A stretch of 42,599 bases of DNA from an uncultured Bacteroidales bacterium (GCA_903915465.1 CAIWTA010000118.1:1-42599); one strand, 5' to 3'. Shown: positions 1 to 8,038, numbered from the stretch's first letter. The notes: generated by a model from the sequence alone, not told the origin. Numbers and translations are program-made.

Positions 1-36
1 ACTCAAAAAGAGACTCGATCCGCTTCGTTTCATTCC

Positions 37-252
37 TCAATTACACCTTATCCATGACATTTGCATTTTTGAAGTCAATACACCAAAATGGTAAGTGTCT
101 GCATTTGGTATAACTGAAGCAAGATTGCCTGCAATAGTTTCTGGAGATTTGAAGCCGATTGGTATATATTTCCTGACTGGCCAGTTCAACTTAAAAAAAT
201 AGAAAAAAAATAGATTTATCGGTTTCCAAAAATCAGAGAGATGAAAAAGCAA
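37..252 (-). pseudogene. 3' remnant of a DNA methyltransferase (MmeI/type IIG-like)
   Basis: The minus-strand frame ends at a TGA at 37-39 and its last ~50 codons look like real protein: NWPVRKYIPIGF, then SPETIAGNLASVIPNADTYH, then FGVLTSKMQMSWIR. This resembles the late C-terminal segment of type IIG/MmeI-like adenine methyltransferases, where 'YIPIGF...I.N.A..I..A....FG.L.S.MHM.W.R' precedes a conserved G-R-L-x-S-D-Y-R-Y-S block. That last block is missing because the frame stops right after the Trp-Ile-Arg. The upstream ~20 codons (Phe/Leu-rich, from AT-rich DNA) are not convincing, so the recognisable part is about 37-190. No methyltransferase catalytic motif is present. I read it as the decayed scrap of a restriction-modification gene. 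The family assignment is from recalled motif resemblance only. Confidence 0.4.
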
Positions 253-260
253 AACAACAA

Positions 261-2033
261 TTAAAAAAAAGAAGTGGAGGTCTTAAGAATTCGCTTGTAA
301 TAAGACAGAATATTAGCCCTGGAAATGAACCCTATGTACTTCCCCTGGTTAATAACGGGTATATTCCAGAGATCCGAGGTTTCAAACTTAACGATTGCCT
401 CATCCATGCTTTCCTTGATATCAATGGTAACTACCGATTTTATGCTAAGTTCTTGCAATTTGAGTTCATCAAACAATTCATTTTTAAAAATAAGTTCCTT
501 GAAATTTTCAAGTGGAATTATTCCAACAAAGTTCTGATCATTATCGACAATTGCGAAAACATTTCTTTTGCTGCGGGTGAAAGCATCTACAAGGATTCCA
601 AATGTGTCATTTTGATTCAGCGCAATGAATTCAGTATCGACAACTTCATCCACCGGGATATGCTTGAGTATATTGCTGTATTTATCATCTACAGAATACT
701 GACCTTTTGCAACCAGATTCTTCGTATAAATTGAATAGGGCTCAAAATAGCGGCTGATAAAAAAAGACAAAGCGGATACAATCATCAGTGGAACAAACAG
801 AACATACCCTCCCGTAATCTCAGCGATAAGAAATATGGCTGTGAGTGGCGCATGGACCACCCCGCTCATTATTCCTGCCATCCCGACAGCAATAAAATTT
901 ACTATATGAAGGTTGCCAATTCCCAATGAATTAACTAAATAGGCAGTTCCAAATCCGGTAAGCCCTCCTGTAAATAGAGAAGGTGCGAAAATTCCTCCGT
1001 TGCCACCTGAGCCCAATGTAATTGAGGTGGCAACTATCTTTATCAGGATCATAGTGCATGTAAATAATATCAGTACATAAGGACTGGCAGTGAAATGTGA
1101 AAAAATACTGTTTTTCATAATTTCAAAATAATCCCCTTTAAGCAAAGTTTCAATGGTCCTGTATCCTTCCCCGAATAGGGGTGGAAAAATAAATATCAAA
1201 ATTCCAAGTGTTATCCCGCCAAAGACGGCTTTAGGAATAAGTCGTTTTCGTTTTTCAAAATAACTTTCAATATTCAAGGTTGTGCGTGTCATGTAAACAG
1301 AGATGAAACCGCACAGAATCCCAAGTAAAATATAGAAAGGAATTGCGTCGAAGTACCAGTCGGTCGTGACAAGATAGAAAAGTTGCCCTTTTAACAAAAA
1401 TTTTGATAAAATGGTTGCTGTTGCAGTCGAAATCAATAATGGGATGAAAAGCGGAATGGTTACATCAGCAAGTAAAACCTCAACCGCAAATATAACACCG
1501 GCAATCGGGCTGTTAAAGACTGCTGCTATGCCTGATGCCGCTCCACATGCCAGAAGAAGCGTTCTTTCTTTATTTCCGAACTTCAGGAAGGTCGCAATAT
1601 TAGAACCGATAGCAGAACCTGTGATCACAATCGGAGCCTCAAGACCTGCCGATCCGCCAAAGCCTATGGTCAGACCACTTGTTAAGAGGTGTGAGTACAT
1701 TTTGGATCCCTCGATTTTTCCCGACCGTCTTGCAATGGAAAAGATGATGCTTCCAAGCCCCTTCTCGAGTTTCCCTTTGAAGAATATTCTGATGACAAGC
1801 AGTGTTAACAAAATTCCAACTAAAGGGGAAAGTATATAAATTATGCTGGTATGCGACCATGATAGTAACAAGTCTGACATGGAATAAACAAAGCGAACAA
1901 AATGCTTTAGTACTACTGCAGCTAAAGCAGAGACAATCCCAATAGCGATACTCGCTAGTATCAGGTAAGTACGGTCCCCAAAGTACTTATCTTTGAGATA
2001 ATCAAGCTTTTTGATTACTTTCTGAATAAACAT
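261..2033 (-). CDS. ClC-family chloride channel/transporter with two CBS domains
   Basis: A 590-residue integral inner-membrane protein of the ClC family, followed by a cytoplasmic CBS pair (about residues 455-585), which in this family binds nucleotides and modulates gating. Selectivity-filter motifs are visible: GFGGSAGLEAP, with the gating glutamate at about E132, FNSPIAGVIFAVEV (about 173-186), and GSGGNGGIFAPSLFTGG. The glutamate used for internal proton transfer in coupled exchangers (E203 of the E. coli protein, in IIEEM) is valine here (AVEVL), as in channel-type members. The frame is open 20 codons further upstream, but I start at the ATG at 2033 because MFIQKVIKKLDYLKDKY is the usual short cytoplasmic N-terminus. 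A -7-like TATATTTG lies just upstream on the minus strand (2054-2061) without a clear -33 partner. Transcribed divergently from the kinase gene. Confidence 0.9.
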   Translation of the reverse strand: MFIQKVIKKLDYLKDKYFGDRTYLILASIAIGIVSALAAVVLKHFVRFVYSMSDLLLSWSHTSIIYILSPLVGILLTLLVIRIFFKGKLEKGLGSIIFSIARRSGKIEGSKMYSHLLTSGLTIGFGGSAGLEAPIVITGSAIGSNIATFLKFGNKERTLLLACGAASGIAAVFNSPIAGVIFAVEVLLADVTIPLFIPLLISTATATILSKFLLKGQLFYLVTTDWYFDAIPFYILLGILCGFISVYMTRTTLNIESYFEKRKRLIPKAVFGGITLGILIFIFPPLFGEGYRTIETLLKGDYFEIMKNSIFSHFTASPYVLILFTCTMILIKIVATSITLGSGGNGGIFAPSLFTGGLTGFGTAYLVNSLGIGNLHIVNFIAVGMAGIMSGVVHAPLTAIFLIAEITGGYVLFVPLMIVSALSFFISRYFEPYSIYTKNLVAKGQYSVDDKYSNILKHIPVDEVVDTEFIALNQNDTFGILVDAFTRSKRNVFAIVDNDQNFVGIIPLENFKELIFKNELFDELKLQELSIKSVVTIDIKESMDEAIVKFETSDLWNIPVINQGKYIGFISRANILSYYKRILKTSTSFF

Positions 2034-2071
2034 CCTGATTTGTATATGGTTCCCAAATATAAACTTTCTTT

Positions 2072-2221
2072 TTAAATTTCCTTGTAAATCCAATATTTGT
2101 CACCACTGCCATCAAGATAGACTTCCAGTTTCTCAAGAACTCGTTCGATGCAAATATCACCGATGTAGAAAACCAGATCACTTTCTAAACCTTCGGTTTC
2201 ATCAAGCGATTCGGCGTTCCG
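2072..2221 (-). other. Open frame without a start codon; possible gene remnant
   Basis: Between the chloride channel and the sensor kinase, the minus strand has a 49-codon open stretch ending in TAA at 2072-2074 and bounded upstream by TGA at 2222-2224. It contains no ATG. The translation has a protein-like composition (SDLVFYIGDICIERVLEKL, then YLDGSGDKYWIYKEI). It could be the tail of a decayed gene, but a run of this length can also occur by chance. I recognise no family. Confidence 0.15.
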
Positions 2222-2244
2222 TCAAAAGACGGAACGTTTTTTTT
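2215..2244 (+). terminator. Rho-independent terminator hairpin with no obvious upstream gene
   Basis: CGTTCCGTC (2215-2223), loop AAAA, GACGGAACG (2228-2236), then eight T. This is a perfect 9-bp stem with a U-tract on the plus strand. No plus-strand gene lies upstream in the window, so it may be the relic of a lost gene, or it may shield the kinase promoter at 2362. Confidence 0.75.
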
Positions 2245-2361
2245 ATGGTTGTAAAGTACAAGCGAGAAATTAAAATGATGAACCTAATGAAGATCACGAT
2301 TATGACACGACTTAAATTCTTTGATTTTTTCAGGAATAAATGTAAAGGGTGGTCAATTTTG

Positions 2362-2396
2362 TTTGAAGTTAGGCATTATGACAATTGCTATCTTTG
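2362..2396 (+). promoter_or_regulatory. Bacteroidota-type promoter of the sensor kinase gene
   Basis: TTTG at 2362-2365 (-33) and TATCTTTG at 2389-2396 (-7, consensus TAnnTTTG), separated by 23 nt, at the long end of the accepted spacing. The predicted transcript starts near 2403, which fits translation from the ATG at 2419 and not from the upstream ATG at 2245. Confidence 0.5.
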
Positions 2397-2418
2397 TTCG
2401 AAAAATAGATCGAAACAA

Positions 2419-4314
2419 ATGTTAGTGCAAAGCAATCTTAAGGTGATATTCAGGCCTATATTTAGAAGTCTTTTCTTTCTTTTTTTTCTTTTCGCGCTAT
2501 CAACTGAAGCCAACGCTGTAAAAAAGGTAAAAACCATAGCAGTATTTTTTTCTATGGATGCCAATCTACCGGCGTACACGAACATGCTTGAGGGAATCCG
2601 GAGTTCATTGTCTGAAGGATCTGCAGAACCTTATAATTTGTTGACCGAGTATCTTGACATTGGCAGATCGAAAGATGAAGAGCATGCCAGGCACCTCGTA
2701 GAATTATATAATGAAAAGTTTCAGAACAACAAACCAGACCTGTTGATTACAGTTGGACCTTTTACCTATTCCCTATTGACAAAATTCGGACTTGAAGCCC
2801 TTAAAAACACACCATCCATCAACCTCGAATCCGACCCTTTGGTGGTAAATACCCCAGCTCCTTTACCGAACCCATATGGCATTTTTATCAATGTAAAGTT
2901 CAGAATCAGTGAAACGCTGAAACATGCATTTGAACTTTTCCCGAAGTATAGGGAGGTATATGTTATAACTGGCAATTCCAATACGGATTTTTACATTACC
3001 GGTTTGTTAAAAAAGAGTGCAGCAGATTTTAAATCGACACATCACTTCACCTTTATCAACGGAATTACCCTGGATTCCATGCTGCTGGTAGTAGGAAAGA
3101 TCCCTGCGAAGAGCATCGTGATCATCCCGATGTACCTTGCAGATAAAAATAATGTTCCATATTCAACGCCGGAAGCGATCAGGATCATAGCTGAAAACTG
3201 CAATGCACCGGTCTTTCCCATTTTGGATAGTTTCCTCAAAACCAATGGAGGCATCGGTGGTTTTCTTTTCAGTTACATCTTTGCTGGCAAAGAGACAGGA
3301 AGAATTGCAAGGGAAATATTCGACGGCAAGCCTCTTAGGGATATTATTGTGAATAAGGAAAGTTTTTACCAGTACATGTATGACTGGAAGCAATTAAAAA
3401 AATGGCATCTCCTTGATTCAAAATCCATACCCTCAGAAAGTCTGGTTTTTAATAGAGAATACGGCTTTTTTGCGGAGTATAAATGGTACATCCTGGCCGG
3501 TATTTTATTCATGATCCTGGAAACATTCCTGATGGCCTATTTAATTAAGCTGATTATCCGCCAGAAAGCAATTGGAAAACAAAAGTCTGAAGCAGAAGAG
3601 CTTTACCGGATGCTTGTCAGGGAGGAACGGATGATGAGGATGGTTGAACTTACAGCATCCCTTTCACATGAGCTCAATCAGCCATTGACGGCAATCTTAT
3701 ACAGTGCGCAGGCAGGCGACCGATTTCTCGAATCGGGCAAATTGGATTACAACCAGGCGAAAGAAATATTCAGAAACATTATTGAAGACGATAAACGGGC
3801 TGCAGCTCTTATCAGCAGTGTGAAAAGTTTGATGAAACTGGAAAACAGAACAAAGGAAAATGTGAACATCTCTTCCCTGATCCATGAGACCCTATATATT
3901 TTTCATTCGGAAGCAATAAAACAAAACATAGAAGTCAACCATGAACAAGTTAATATGCCCGTATTCATTTTCGGCGATAAAATTCAGATACAGCAGGTTA
4001 TTTTGAATTTTTTGTTCAATGCATCGCTTTCAATGGAAATTAAGGATCCCGGACACAGGCTCCTGGTAATAAGTCAAAAGTTATCGAAGGGCAAAGTAAT
4101 CGTTTCAGTTCGTGATTCCGGCCCAGGAATTGACGATGCGGTGAAGGATAAGCTTTTTAAAGCCTTTGTCACTACCCGGAGCAGTGGATTTGGGATAGGA
4201 CTGGCCGTCAGCAGGTCAATTATTGAAAAACACAATGGAACAATATGGGCCGAAAATCATCCGGAGGGAGGTGCTGAGTTTTCCTTCAGTTTAGAGACAA
4301 TCAATCATGCATAA
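2419..4314 (+). CDS. Sensor histidine kinase with ABC-type periplasmic binding domain
   Basis: A 631-residue membrane-bound kinase. It has a signal peptide/anchor (FRSLFFLFFLFALSTEANA), then a periplasmic domain of about 330 residues resembling the ABC_sub_bind family (starting KTIAVFFSMDANLPAY, with DLLITVGPFTYSLL). A transmembrane helix follows (YILAGILFMILETFLMAYLI), then a short coiled stretch, HisKA and HATPase_c. The phospho-acceptor His is in LTASLSHELNQPLTAI, the N box is QQVILNFLFNASLSM, G1 is DSGPGIDD, and the GFGIGLAVSRSIIEKHNG box is present. The open frame extends to 2245, but the added N-terminus is unlike a membrane protein and contains the predicted promoter, so I start at 2419. 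The stop overlaps the next gene by 8 bp, so kinase and regulator are probably translationally coupled. The periplasmic ligand is unknown. Confidence 0.9.
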   Translation: MLVQSNLKVIFRPIFRSLFFLFFLFALSTEANAVKKVKTIAVFFSMDANLPAYTNMLEGIRSSLSEGSAEPYNLLTEYLDIGRSKDEEHARHLVELYNEKFQNNKPDLLITVGPFTYSLLTKFGLEALKNTPSINLESDPLVVNTPAPLPNPYGIFINVKFRISETLKHAFELFPKYREVYVITGNSNTDFYITGLLKKSAADFKSTHHFTFINGITLDSMLLVVGKIPAKSIVIIPMYLADKNNVPYSTPEAIRIIAENCNAPVFPILDSFLKTNGGIGGFLFSYIFAGKETGRIAREIFDGKPLRDIIVNKESFYQYMYDWKQLKKWHLLDSKSIPSESLVFNREYGFFAEYKWYILAGILFMILETFLMAYLIKLIIRQKAIGKQKSEAEELYRMLVREERMMRMVELTASLSHELNQPLTAILYSAQAGDRFLESGKLDYNQAKEIFRNIIEDDKRAAALISSVKSLMKLENRTKENVNISSLIHETLYIFHSEAIKQNIEVNHEQVNMPVFIFGDKIQIQQVILNFLFNASLSMEIKDPGHRLLVISQKLSKGKVIVSVRDSGPGIDDAVKDKLFKAFVTTRSSGFGIGLAVSRSIIEKHNGTIWAENHPEGGAEFSFSLETINHA

Positions 4315-4939
4315 AACAGAAGAGATTATTTTCCTTATTGATGATGATCCTTCGATCAGGAGATCAATAACCCTTTTCCTGACTGCAGCAAACTATCATG
4401 TTGAAACCTATTGCAGTTCAGAAGAGTACCTGGCCAGGGATCGTTTTGAAGGAACTGGGTGCATCCTTCTGGATATGAACCTTGATGGGAAGAGCGGGTT
4501 CGATCTGCAAAATGAATTGATATCACAGGATTCACTGCTTCCAATCATTTTTATTACCGGGTTTGGCAACATCCCCATGAGTGTGCAGGCATTGAAGCAA
4601 GGGGCAATCAACTTTCTTGAGAAACCATTCAACGACGAGGAACTGCTGCGGTCTATTTCGGAGGCGTTGACACTAAGTCGAAAATTGATCGCAGAGCATG
4701 AGGAAATAGACAAGGCTAGGAATCTAATCAGTAGGCTTTCACCAAGAGAAAATGAGATATTAAAATACCTGCTTACCGGCATGTTAAACAAGCAAATTGC
4801 TGGTGAACTCGATATTGCAGAGAATACTGTTAAAAATCACAGGCAAAGCATCTGTGAAAAACTTGAAGTTAAATCCGTGCCTGAAATTCTTCGCATTGCA
4901 GACAAAGCTGCAATCATTCATTCAATAGTAAAAGATTGA
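4307..4939 (+). CDS. Response regulator, FixJ/NarL type (receiver + LuxR-type HTH)
   Basis: A 210-residue two-domain regulator overlapping the kinase gene by 8 bp, hence its likely cognate partner. The receiver domain (about 5-120) has the acidic pair D12/D13, the phosphorylation site D56 (CILLDMNLDG), T84 (FITGFG) and K106 (LEKPFND). A LuxR-type helix-turn-helix occupies about 143-205 (LSPRENEILKYLLTGMLNKQ, then DIAENTVKNHRQSICEKL). The short linker and the 'TGFGNIPMSVQALKQGA' stretch are typical of FixJ-like regulators. It probably binds DNA as a phosphorylated dimer and controls the envelope genes downstream, which is an inference from gene order. About 140 bp separate it from the next gene, which has its own promoter. 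Confidence 0.9.
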   Translation: MHKTEEIIFLIDDDPSIRRSITLFLTAANYHVETYCSSEEYLARDRFEGTGCILLDMNLDGKSGFDLQNELISQDSLLPIIFITGFGNIPMSVQALKQGAINFLEKPFNDEELLRSISEALTLSRKLIAEHEEIDKARNLISRLSPRENEILKYLLTGMLNKQIAGELDIAENTVKNHRQSICEKLEVKSVPEILRIADKAAIIHSIVKD

Positions 4940-4977
4940 TTTTCCCTCATTCCTTCCTATTTACATCAGCATCACAG

Positions 4978-4993
4978 TAGTAGTAAAGTACTA
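4978..4993. promoter_or_regulatory. Inverted repeat abutting the receiver-gene promoter; possible operator
   Basis: TAGTA-N6-TACTA (4978-4982 / 4989-4993) lies immediately upstream of the -33 element at 4994. Its position suits an activator site for the FixJ-like regulator encoded just upstream, but arms of only 5 bp can occur by chance. Confidence 0.25.
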
Positions 4994-5024
4994 TTGACCA
5001 AGGATAAACTGGGAGTTACATTTG
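4994..5024 (+). promoter_or_regulatory. Promoter of the stand-alone receiver gene
   Basis: TTG at 4994-4996 (-33), 20-nt spacer, TACATTTG at 5017-5024 (-7), a near-ideal Bacteroidota promoter. The predicted start of transcription is near 5031, so the leader to the ATG at 5081 is about 50 nt. It may drive the whole run of exported-protein genes downstream. Confidence 0.6.
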
Positions 5025-5080
5025 CCCGTTGGATTTCGGATATTATTCCACAGCTCTATTTACTAAATCCGGAGGGAAAG

Positions 5081-5443
5081 ATGGTGTATCTTGTTGATGA
5101 TGATAAGTCTGTCAGGCGCGCATTTGAGCTGTTTCTCAAATCTGCAGGACTTGAGTACCTATCATTCGAAAGTGCAAATGATTTTCTGGAAGTATTTCAA
5201 CAGGGCTCGCAGGATACCCTTGTGCTTGATCTTAATTTACCGGGTATGAGTGGTTGTGATCTCCTTACGGAACTTGACCGGCAGGGTATTCACATGCCCG
5301 TAATCGTGGTAACCGCATTTGATGACGTAACCAGCCAGGAAAAATGCCGGCAATATGGTGTAAAAGCCCACTTGAGAAAACCTGTGGATGGTGAAACCCT
5401 GATAGATATTATTCAATACAATGCCAATAAATTATCATTATAA
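5081..5443 (+). CDS. Stand-alone receiver-domain protein (CheY/FixJ-like, no output domain)
   Basis: 120 residues forming only a receiver domain: acidic pocket D6-D8 (YLVDDDKS), phosphorylation site D50 (LVLDLNLPGMSG), T78 (VVTAFDD) and K100 (LRKPVDG). The ATG at 5081 follows a GGAGG with normal spacing, which is rare in this window. An in-frame TTG at 4994 would add 29 residues, but it coincides with the predicted -33 element, so I reject it. With no DNA-binding domain it could act as a phosphate sink, a relay or a competitor for the upstream kinase. It is separated by only 32 bp from the exported-protein gene that follows. Confidence 0.85.
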   Translation: MVYLVDDDKSVRRAFELFLKSAGLEYLSFESANDFLEVFQQGSQDTLVLDLNLPGMSGCDLLTELDRQGIHMPVIVVTAFDDVTSQEKCRQYGVKAHLRKPVDGETLIDIIQYNANKLSL

Positions 5444-5475
5444 ACTTAAATTATTAACAAATTGAAATTTAAACT

Positions 5476-5943
5476 ATGAAAAAGTACATGTTGATCATCA
5501 CCGCTTTATTTTTGGCTTCATTTGCCTGGTCACAATCAAACAAAGAAGAGATTGACCTGGTTCAGGCTGCTTTCGGAATGGATAAAAAAGCCGCTGTCGC
5601 TGATTTTGTTAAACCATCCGCATTACAGAAAGATGCGTTCTGGAAATTGTATGACGAATATGAGACGCAACGAAAGGAATTGGGTAAACAGAGAATTGAA
5701 CTGCTGAAACAATATGCTGACCATTACCTTGACATGACCAGTGCACAGGCAGATGCATGGACGACTAAAGTCATTGCGCTTCAGAAAAAAACCGATAACC
5801 TGATCGTCACTTACTATGGAAAGATTAAACTGGTTTCAAACGCCATTGTCGCTACTCAGTTTTATCAGATTGAATACTTCATCCTCACAGGAATTAGGAT
5901 GAAATTACTCCAAAATGTCCCTTTCGTACAGAATAAACCATAA
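5476..5943 (+). CDS. Exported helical protein, Spy/CpxP-like (putative)
   Basis: 155 residues with a signal peptide (MKKYMLIITALFLASFAWSQ, cleavage near residue 20). The mature part is almost entirely charged amphipathic helix (DAFWKLYDEYETQRKELG, then QRIELLKQYADHY), with an LT-type segment (LDMTSAQADAW) and a QIEYF motif near the end. This pattern resembles the Spy/CpxP (LTXXQ) periplasmic chaperone family, which senses or buffers envelope stress, but no diagnostic motif is perfect. It is the first exported protein after the two-component genes and lies 46 bp before a beta-barrel gene, so they probably share a transcript. Confidence 0.6.
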   Translation: MKKYMLIITALFLASFAWSQSNKEEIDLVQAAFGMDKKAAVADFVKPSALQKDAFWKLYDEYETQRKELGKQRIELLKQYADHYLDMTSAQADAWTTKVIALQKKTDNLIVTYYGKIKLVSNAIVATQFYQIEYFILTGIRMKLLQNVPFVQNKP

Positions 5944-5989
5944 CCCATTTCAGAGTATTAAACTTATTATTCTTTTAATCAGTAACGGT

Positions 5990-6619
5990 ATGAAAAGAAC
6001 AATTTTTATTCTTACAGCCTTGATTTGCGTGCCATTTATGATCAACGCTCAGAGGGTTGAAGTCACTCCATTTGGAGGTTATGTATTTGGTGGTACAATG
6101 CAAGGCAATACTGCAAATGCACACATCAATGATAATGCCCAATACGGAGGTATGATCAGCATTGCGGTAAGCCGGGTTGTGGATTTTGACCTGCTCTATA
6201 ACAGGTCGGATACGAAAGCCCAATTAAACTACTTCAGCGTTGCCGGTGAAATACCAGTATCCAAGGATATACCAATCAGCATCAATTATATGCATATCGG
6301 ATTTACAAAAAATTTCAGGGTCAATCCTGCAGTTTCACCATTCATCGGATTCAACATGGGCGCCTGTTTATTCTACCCCAAAGAGACCTATTCTGATTCG
6401 TGGTTTTTCTCCATGGGAATCAATGCCGGGGCAAAAGTTTATTTCAGTAAAAGAGTCGGACTTCGTTTGCAGGCACAGGGCCTGATGCCCATCCAGGGAG
6501 CCGCTTTCGCCATGTTTGCAGGGTCCGGGGGATCGGGTGGCAGTGTTTCTGTTTACTCCACGTTGTTCCAGTTCGGTTTTACCGGCGGCCTGATTTTCCG
6601 GTTGGGACACATTCAGTAA
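5990..6619 (+). CDS. Outer-membrane beta-barrel protein, OprW/OmpW-size
   Basis: 209 residues starting MKRTIFILTALICVPFMINAQ (signal peptide, cleavage after about residue 20). I use the ATG at 5990, because the upstream in-frame ATG at 5915 overlaps the preceding gene and puts 25 residues before the signal peptide. The mature part is alternating amphipathic strands with aromatic girdles (VEVTPFGGYVFGGTMQG, then YMHIGFTKNFRVNPAVSPFI) and ends in FGFTGGLIFRLGHIQ, as expected for a small 8-stranded outer-membrane barrel. A Gly/Ser-rich loop (FAGSGGSGGSVSV) precedes the last strand. Substrate and role are unknown. It lies within the tightly spaced exported-protein run. Confidence 0.75.
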   Translation: MKRTIFILTALICVPFMINAQRVEVTPFGGYVFGGTMQGNTANAHINDNAQYGGMISIAVSRVVDFDLLYNRSDTKAQLNYFSVAGEIPVSKDIPISINYMHIGFTKNFRVNPAVSPFIGFNMGACLFYPKETYSDSWFFSMGINAGAKVYFSKRVGLRLQAQGLMPIQGAAFAMFAGSGGSGGSVSVYSTLFQFGFTGGLIFRLGHIQ

Positions 6620-6671
6620 CCCATGACAGATCAGAAACAATCTTAAAATCTACAAATAATAAATATCCATT

Positions 6672-7292
6672 ATGATGAAAACCAAACTATTGACCATTCT
6701 CGGAATGGGAATCATCGCGCTGACTTCCTGTACCAAATACCCACCCTCCTCAGGTCGTGTGACCCAGGACCTGGTTGTTTATACACAGTATGATGTTACC
6801 ATTAATTTCAGCGATTACAAGACCTTTTCTATGCCAAACACAGTCGTATATATCAATGGAAAAGACACCTCAACACTGAATAATGCAAATTCAACGGTTT
6901 TGTTAAACAGGATCGCAGCGGACATGAAAACCCGTGGGTTTGAACAAATAGCAAATACCGCCAAACCTGATCTCGGCGTCAACGTAACTGCCATCAAAAC
7001 CACCACCACTACGGTTTACTCTCCAGGCTGGTATTACGGATACCCTGGCTATTATCCCTGGGGCTATCCAAGTTATGGTTATCCATACTATCCCACCTAT
7101 GTAACCTCTTACTCTGCGGGATCGGTCATCATTGACCTGGTCGATTTAAAAACGGTCGTAAACAACACCGTCATGGTGAGATGGAATGCATTTATCAGGG
7201 GTTTAATGACAAACCTCCATACACAGGCTGATATCACCAATAGTGTTGACCAGGCTTTTACACAGACACCTGCTTTAAAAACCACCCCGTAA
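6672..7292 (+). CDS. DUF4136-like lipoprotein with a Tyr/Pro/Gly-rich segment
   Basis: 206 residues. The signal ends in a lipobox (IIALTSC, Cys20), so the mature protein is lipid-anchored. The segment INFSDYKTFSMPNTV is the typical N-terminal pattern of DUF4136 ('D...YKTFaw'), followed by the family's usual LLNRIAADMKTRGFEQ ('i...l...Gf') and the KPDLGVNVTAI strand. A central YSPGWYYGYPGYYPWGYP stretch is strongly enriched in Tyr, Gly and Pro. It is followed by SVIIDLVDLKTVVNNTVMVR, which matches the DUF4136 C-terminal 'g.l.idl.d...k.lvWrg' pattern. The molecular function of the family is unknown. Family members tend to occur near outer-membrane genes, as here. Confidence 0.75.
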   Translation: MMKTKLLTILGMGIIALTSCTKYPPSSGRVTQDLVVYTQYDVTINFSDYKTFSMPNTVVYINGKDTSTLNNANSTVLLNRIAADMKTRGFEQIANTAKPDLGVNVTAIKTTTTTVYSPGWYYGYPGYYPWGYPSYGYPYYPTYVTSYSAGSVIIDLVDLKTVVNNTVMVRWNAFIRGLMTNLHTQADITNSVDQAFTQTPALKTTP

Positions 7293-7329
7293 CGGAAATC
7301 AATCATACATCATATAAATAGACGACAAA

Positions 7330-7983
7330 ATGAAAAAAATATTCTTACTCCTTATGATTTTCGGGTTGATGCACAGGTTGGTGCAAAGCCAGGATAAGCC
7401 TGCTTCGATGGGCTTTATTCCAAGTTCATACTACACCTTTTCATGGAATACAACCTTCACGATGGGCGACTTCAATAAATGGGTGGGGAATGCAAGTCCT
7501 GCCGGGTTTGACCTTGGAGGCCGTTATTTTATTAAAGGCGGCCTTGTAGCGGGTTTTAACATGTCATGGCAGCGTGTATCCCAGATCTATACAAATGAAA
7601 CCTATTCATTGCCTGCGACAGGGCAGGCCATCACTGCAACCAACTATCGTTTTACCTGGATGGTTCCATTCCAGGCAGTTATTGCGTACCACCTCATGCC
7701 GGATAAAATGGTTTCTCCCTATATCGGGCTTGGAATTGGCGGAGATTACATGGAGCATCACCTGTTGGTTGAGGAATATGATATTTACAAGACCCGTTGG
7801 GATTTTTCCCTGACCCCGGAAATCGGAGCGTTGATTAAATTAGGCTACTATTCACAATGGGGAGCACTTGTAGCATTCAACTACAAATGGACCACCAACC
7901 AGATCGATTTGTACAAAGACAAATCATCGAAAAATTTGCAAATGCTGAATCTTAAAGTTGGCATAACCTATATTATCCGTTAA
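7330..7983 (+). CDS. Outer-membrane beta-barrel protein
   Basis: 217 residues with a signal peptide (MKKIFLLLMIFGLMHRLVQS, cleavage before QDKP). The mature part alternates hydrophobic and polar residues with many aromatics (SYYTFSWNTTFTMGDFNKWV, YFIKGGLVAGFNMSWQRVS, YIGLGIGGDYMEHHLL) and ends in MLNLKVGITYIIR, a beta-barrel C-terminal strand. It is probably a small outer-membrane barrel. I recognise no specific family. It lies 38 bp after the lipoprotein gene. A weak hairpin follows before the sulfatase gene. Confidence 0.7.
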   Translation: MKKIFLLLMIFGLMHRLVQSQDKPASMGFIPSSYYTFSWNTTFTMGDFNKWVGNASPAGFDLGGRYFIKGGLVAGFNMSWQRVSQIYTNETYSLPATGQAITATNYRFTWMVPFQAVIAYHLMPDKMVSPYIGLGIGGDYMEHHLLVEEYDIYKTRWDFSLTPEIGALIKLGYYSQWGALVAFNYKWTTNQIDLYKDKSSKNLQMLNLKVGITYIIR

Positions 7984-8038
7984 CAGGGATTTTAATCAGG
8001 AAAGACACGATTTTTTTCTGATATTTCACTAATAAGTT

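Noticed and set aside
1411-1839. 142-codon plus-strand frame within the ClC gene
   Set aside because: It is antisense to the conserved selectivity-filter region. Its low-complexity Ala/Pro composition is typical of a shadow frame.
2245-2418. 58-codon N-terminal extension of the sensor kinase
   Set aside because: The predicted promoter lies inside it and a normal signal peptide begins at the ATG at 2419. The extension has no membrane-protein character.
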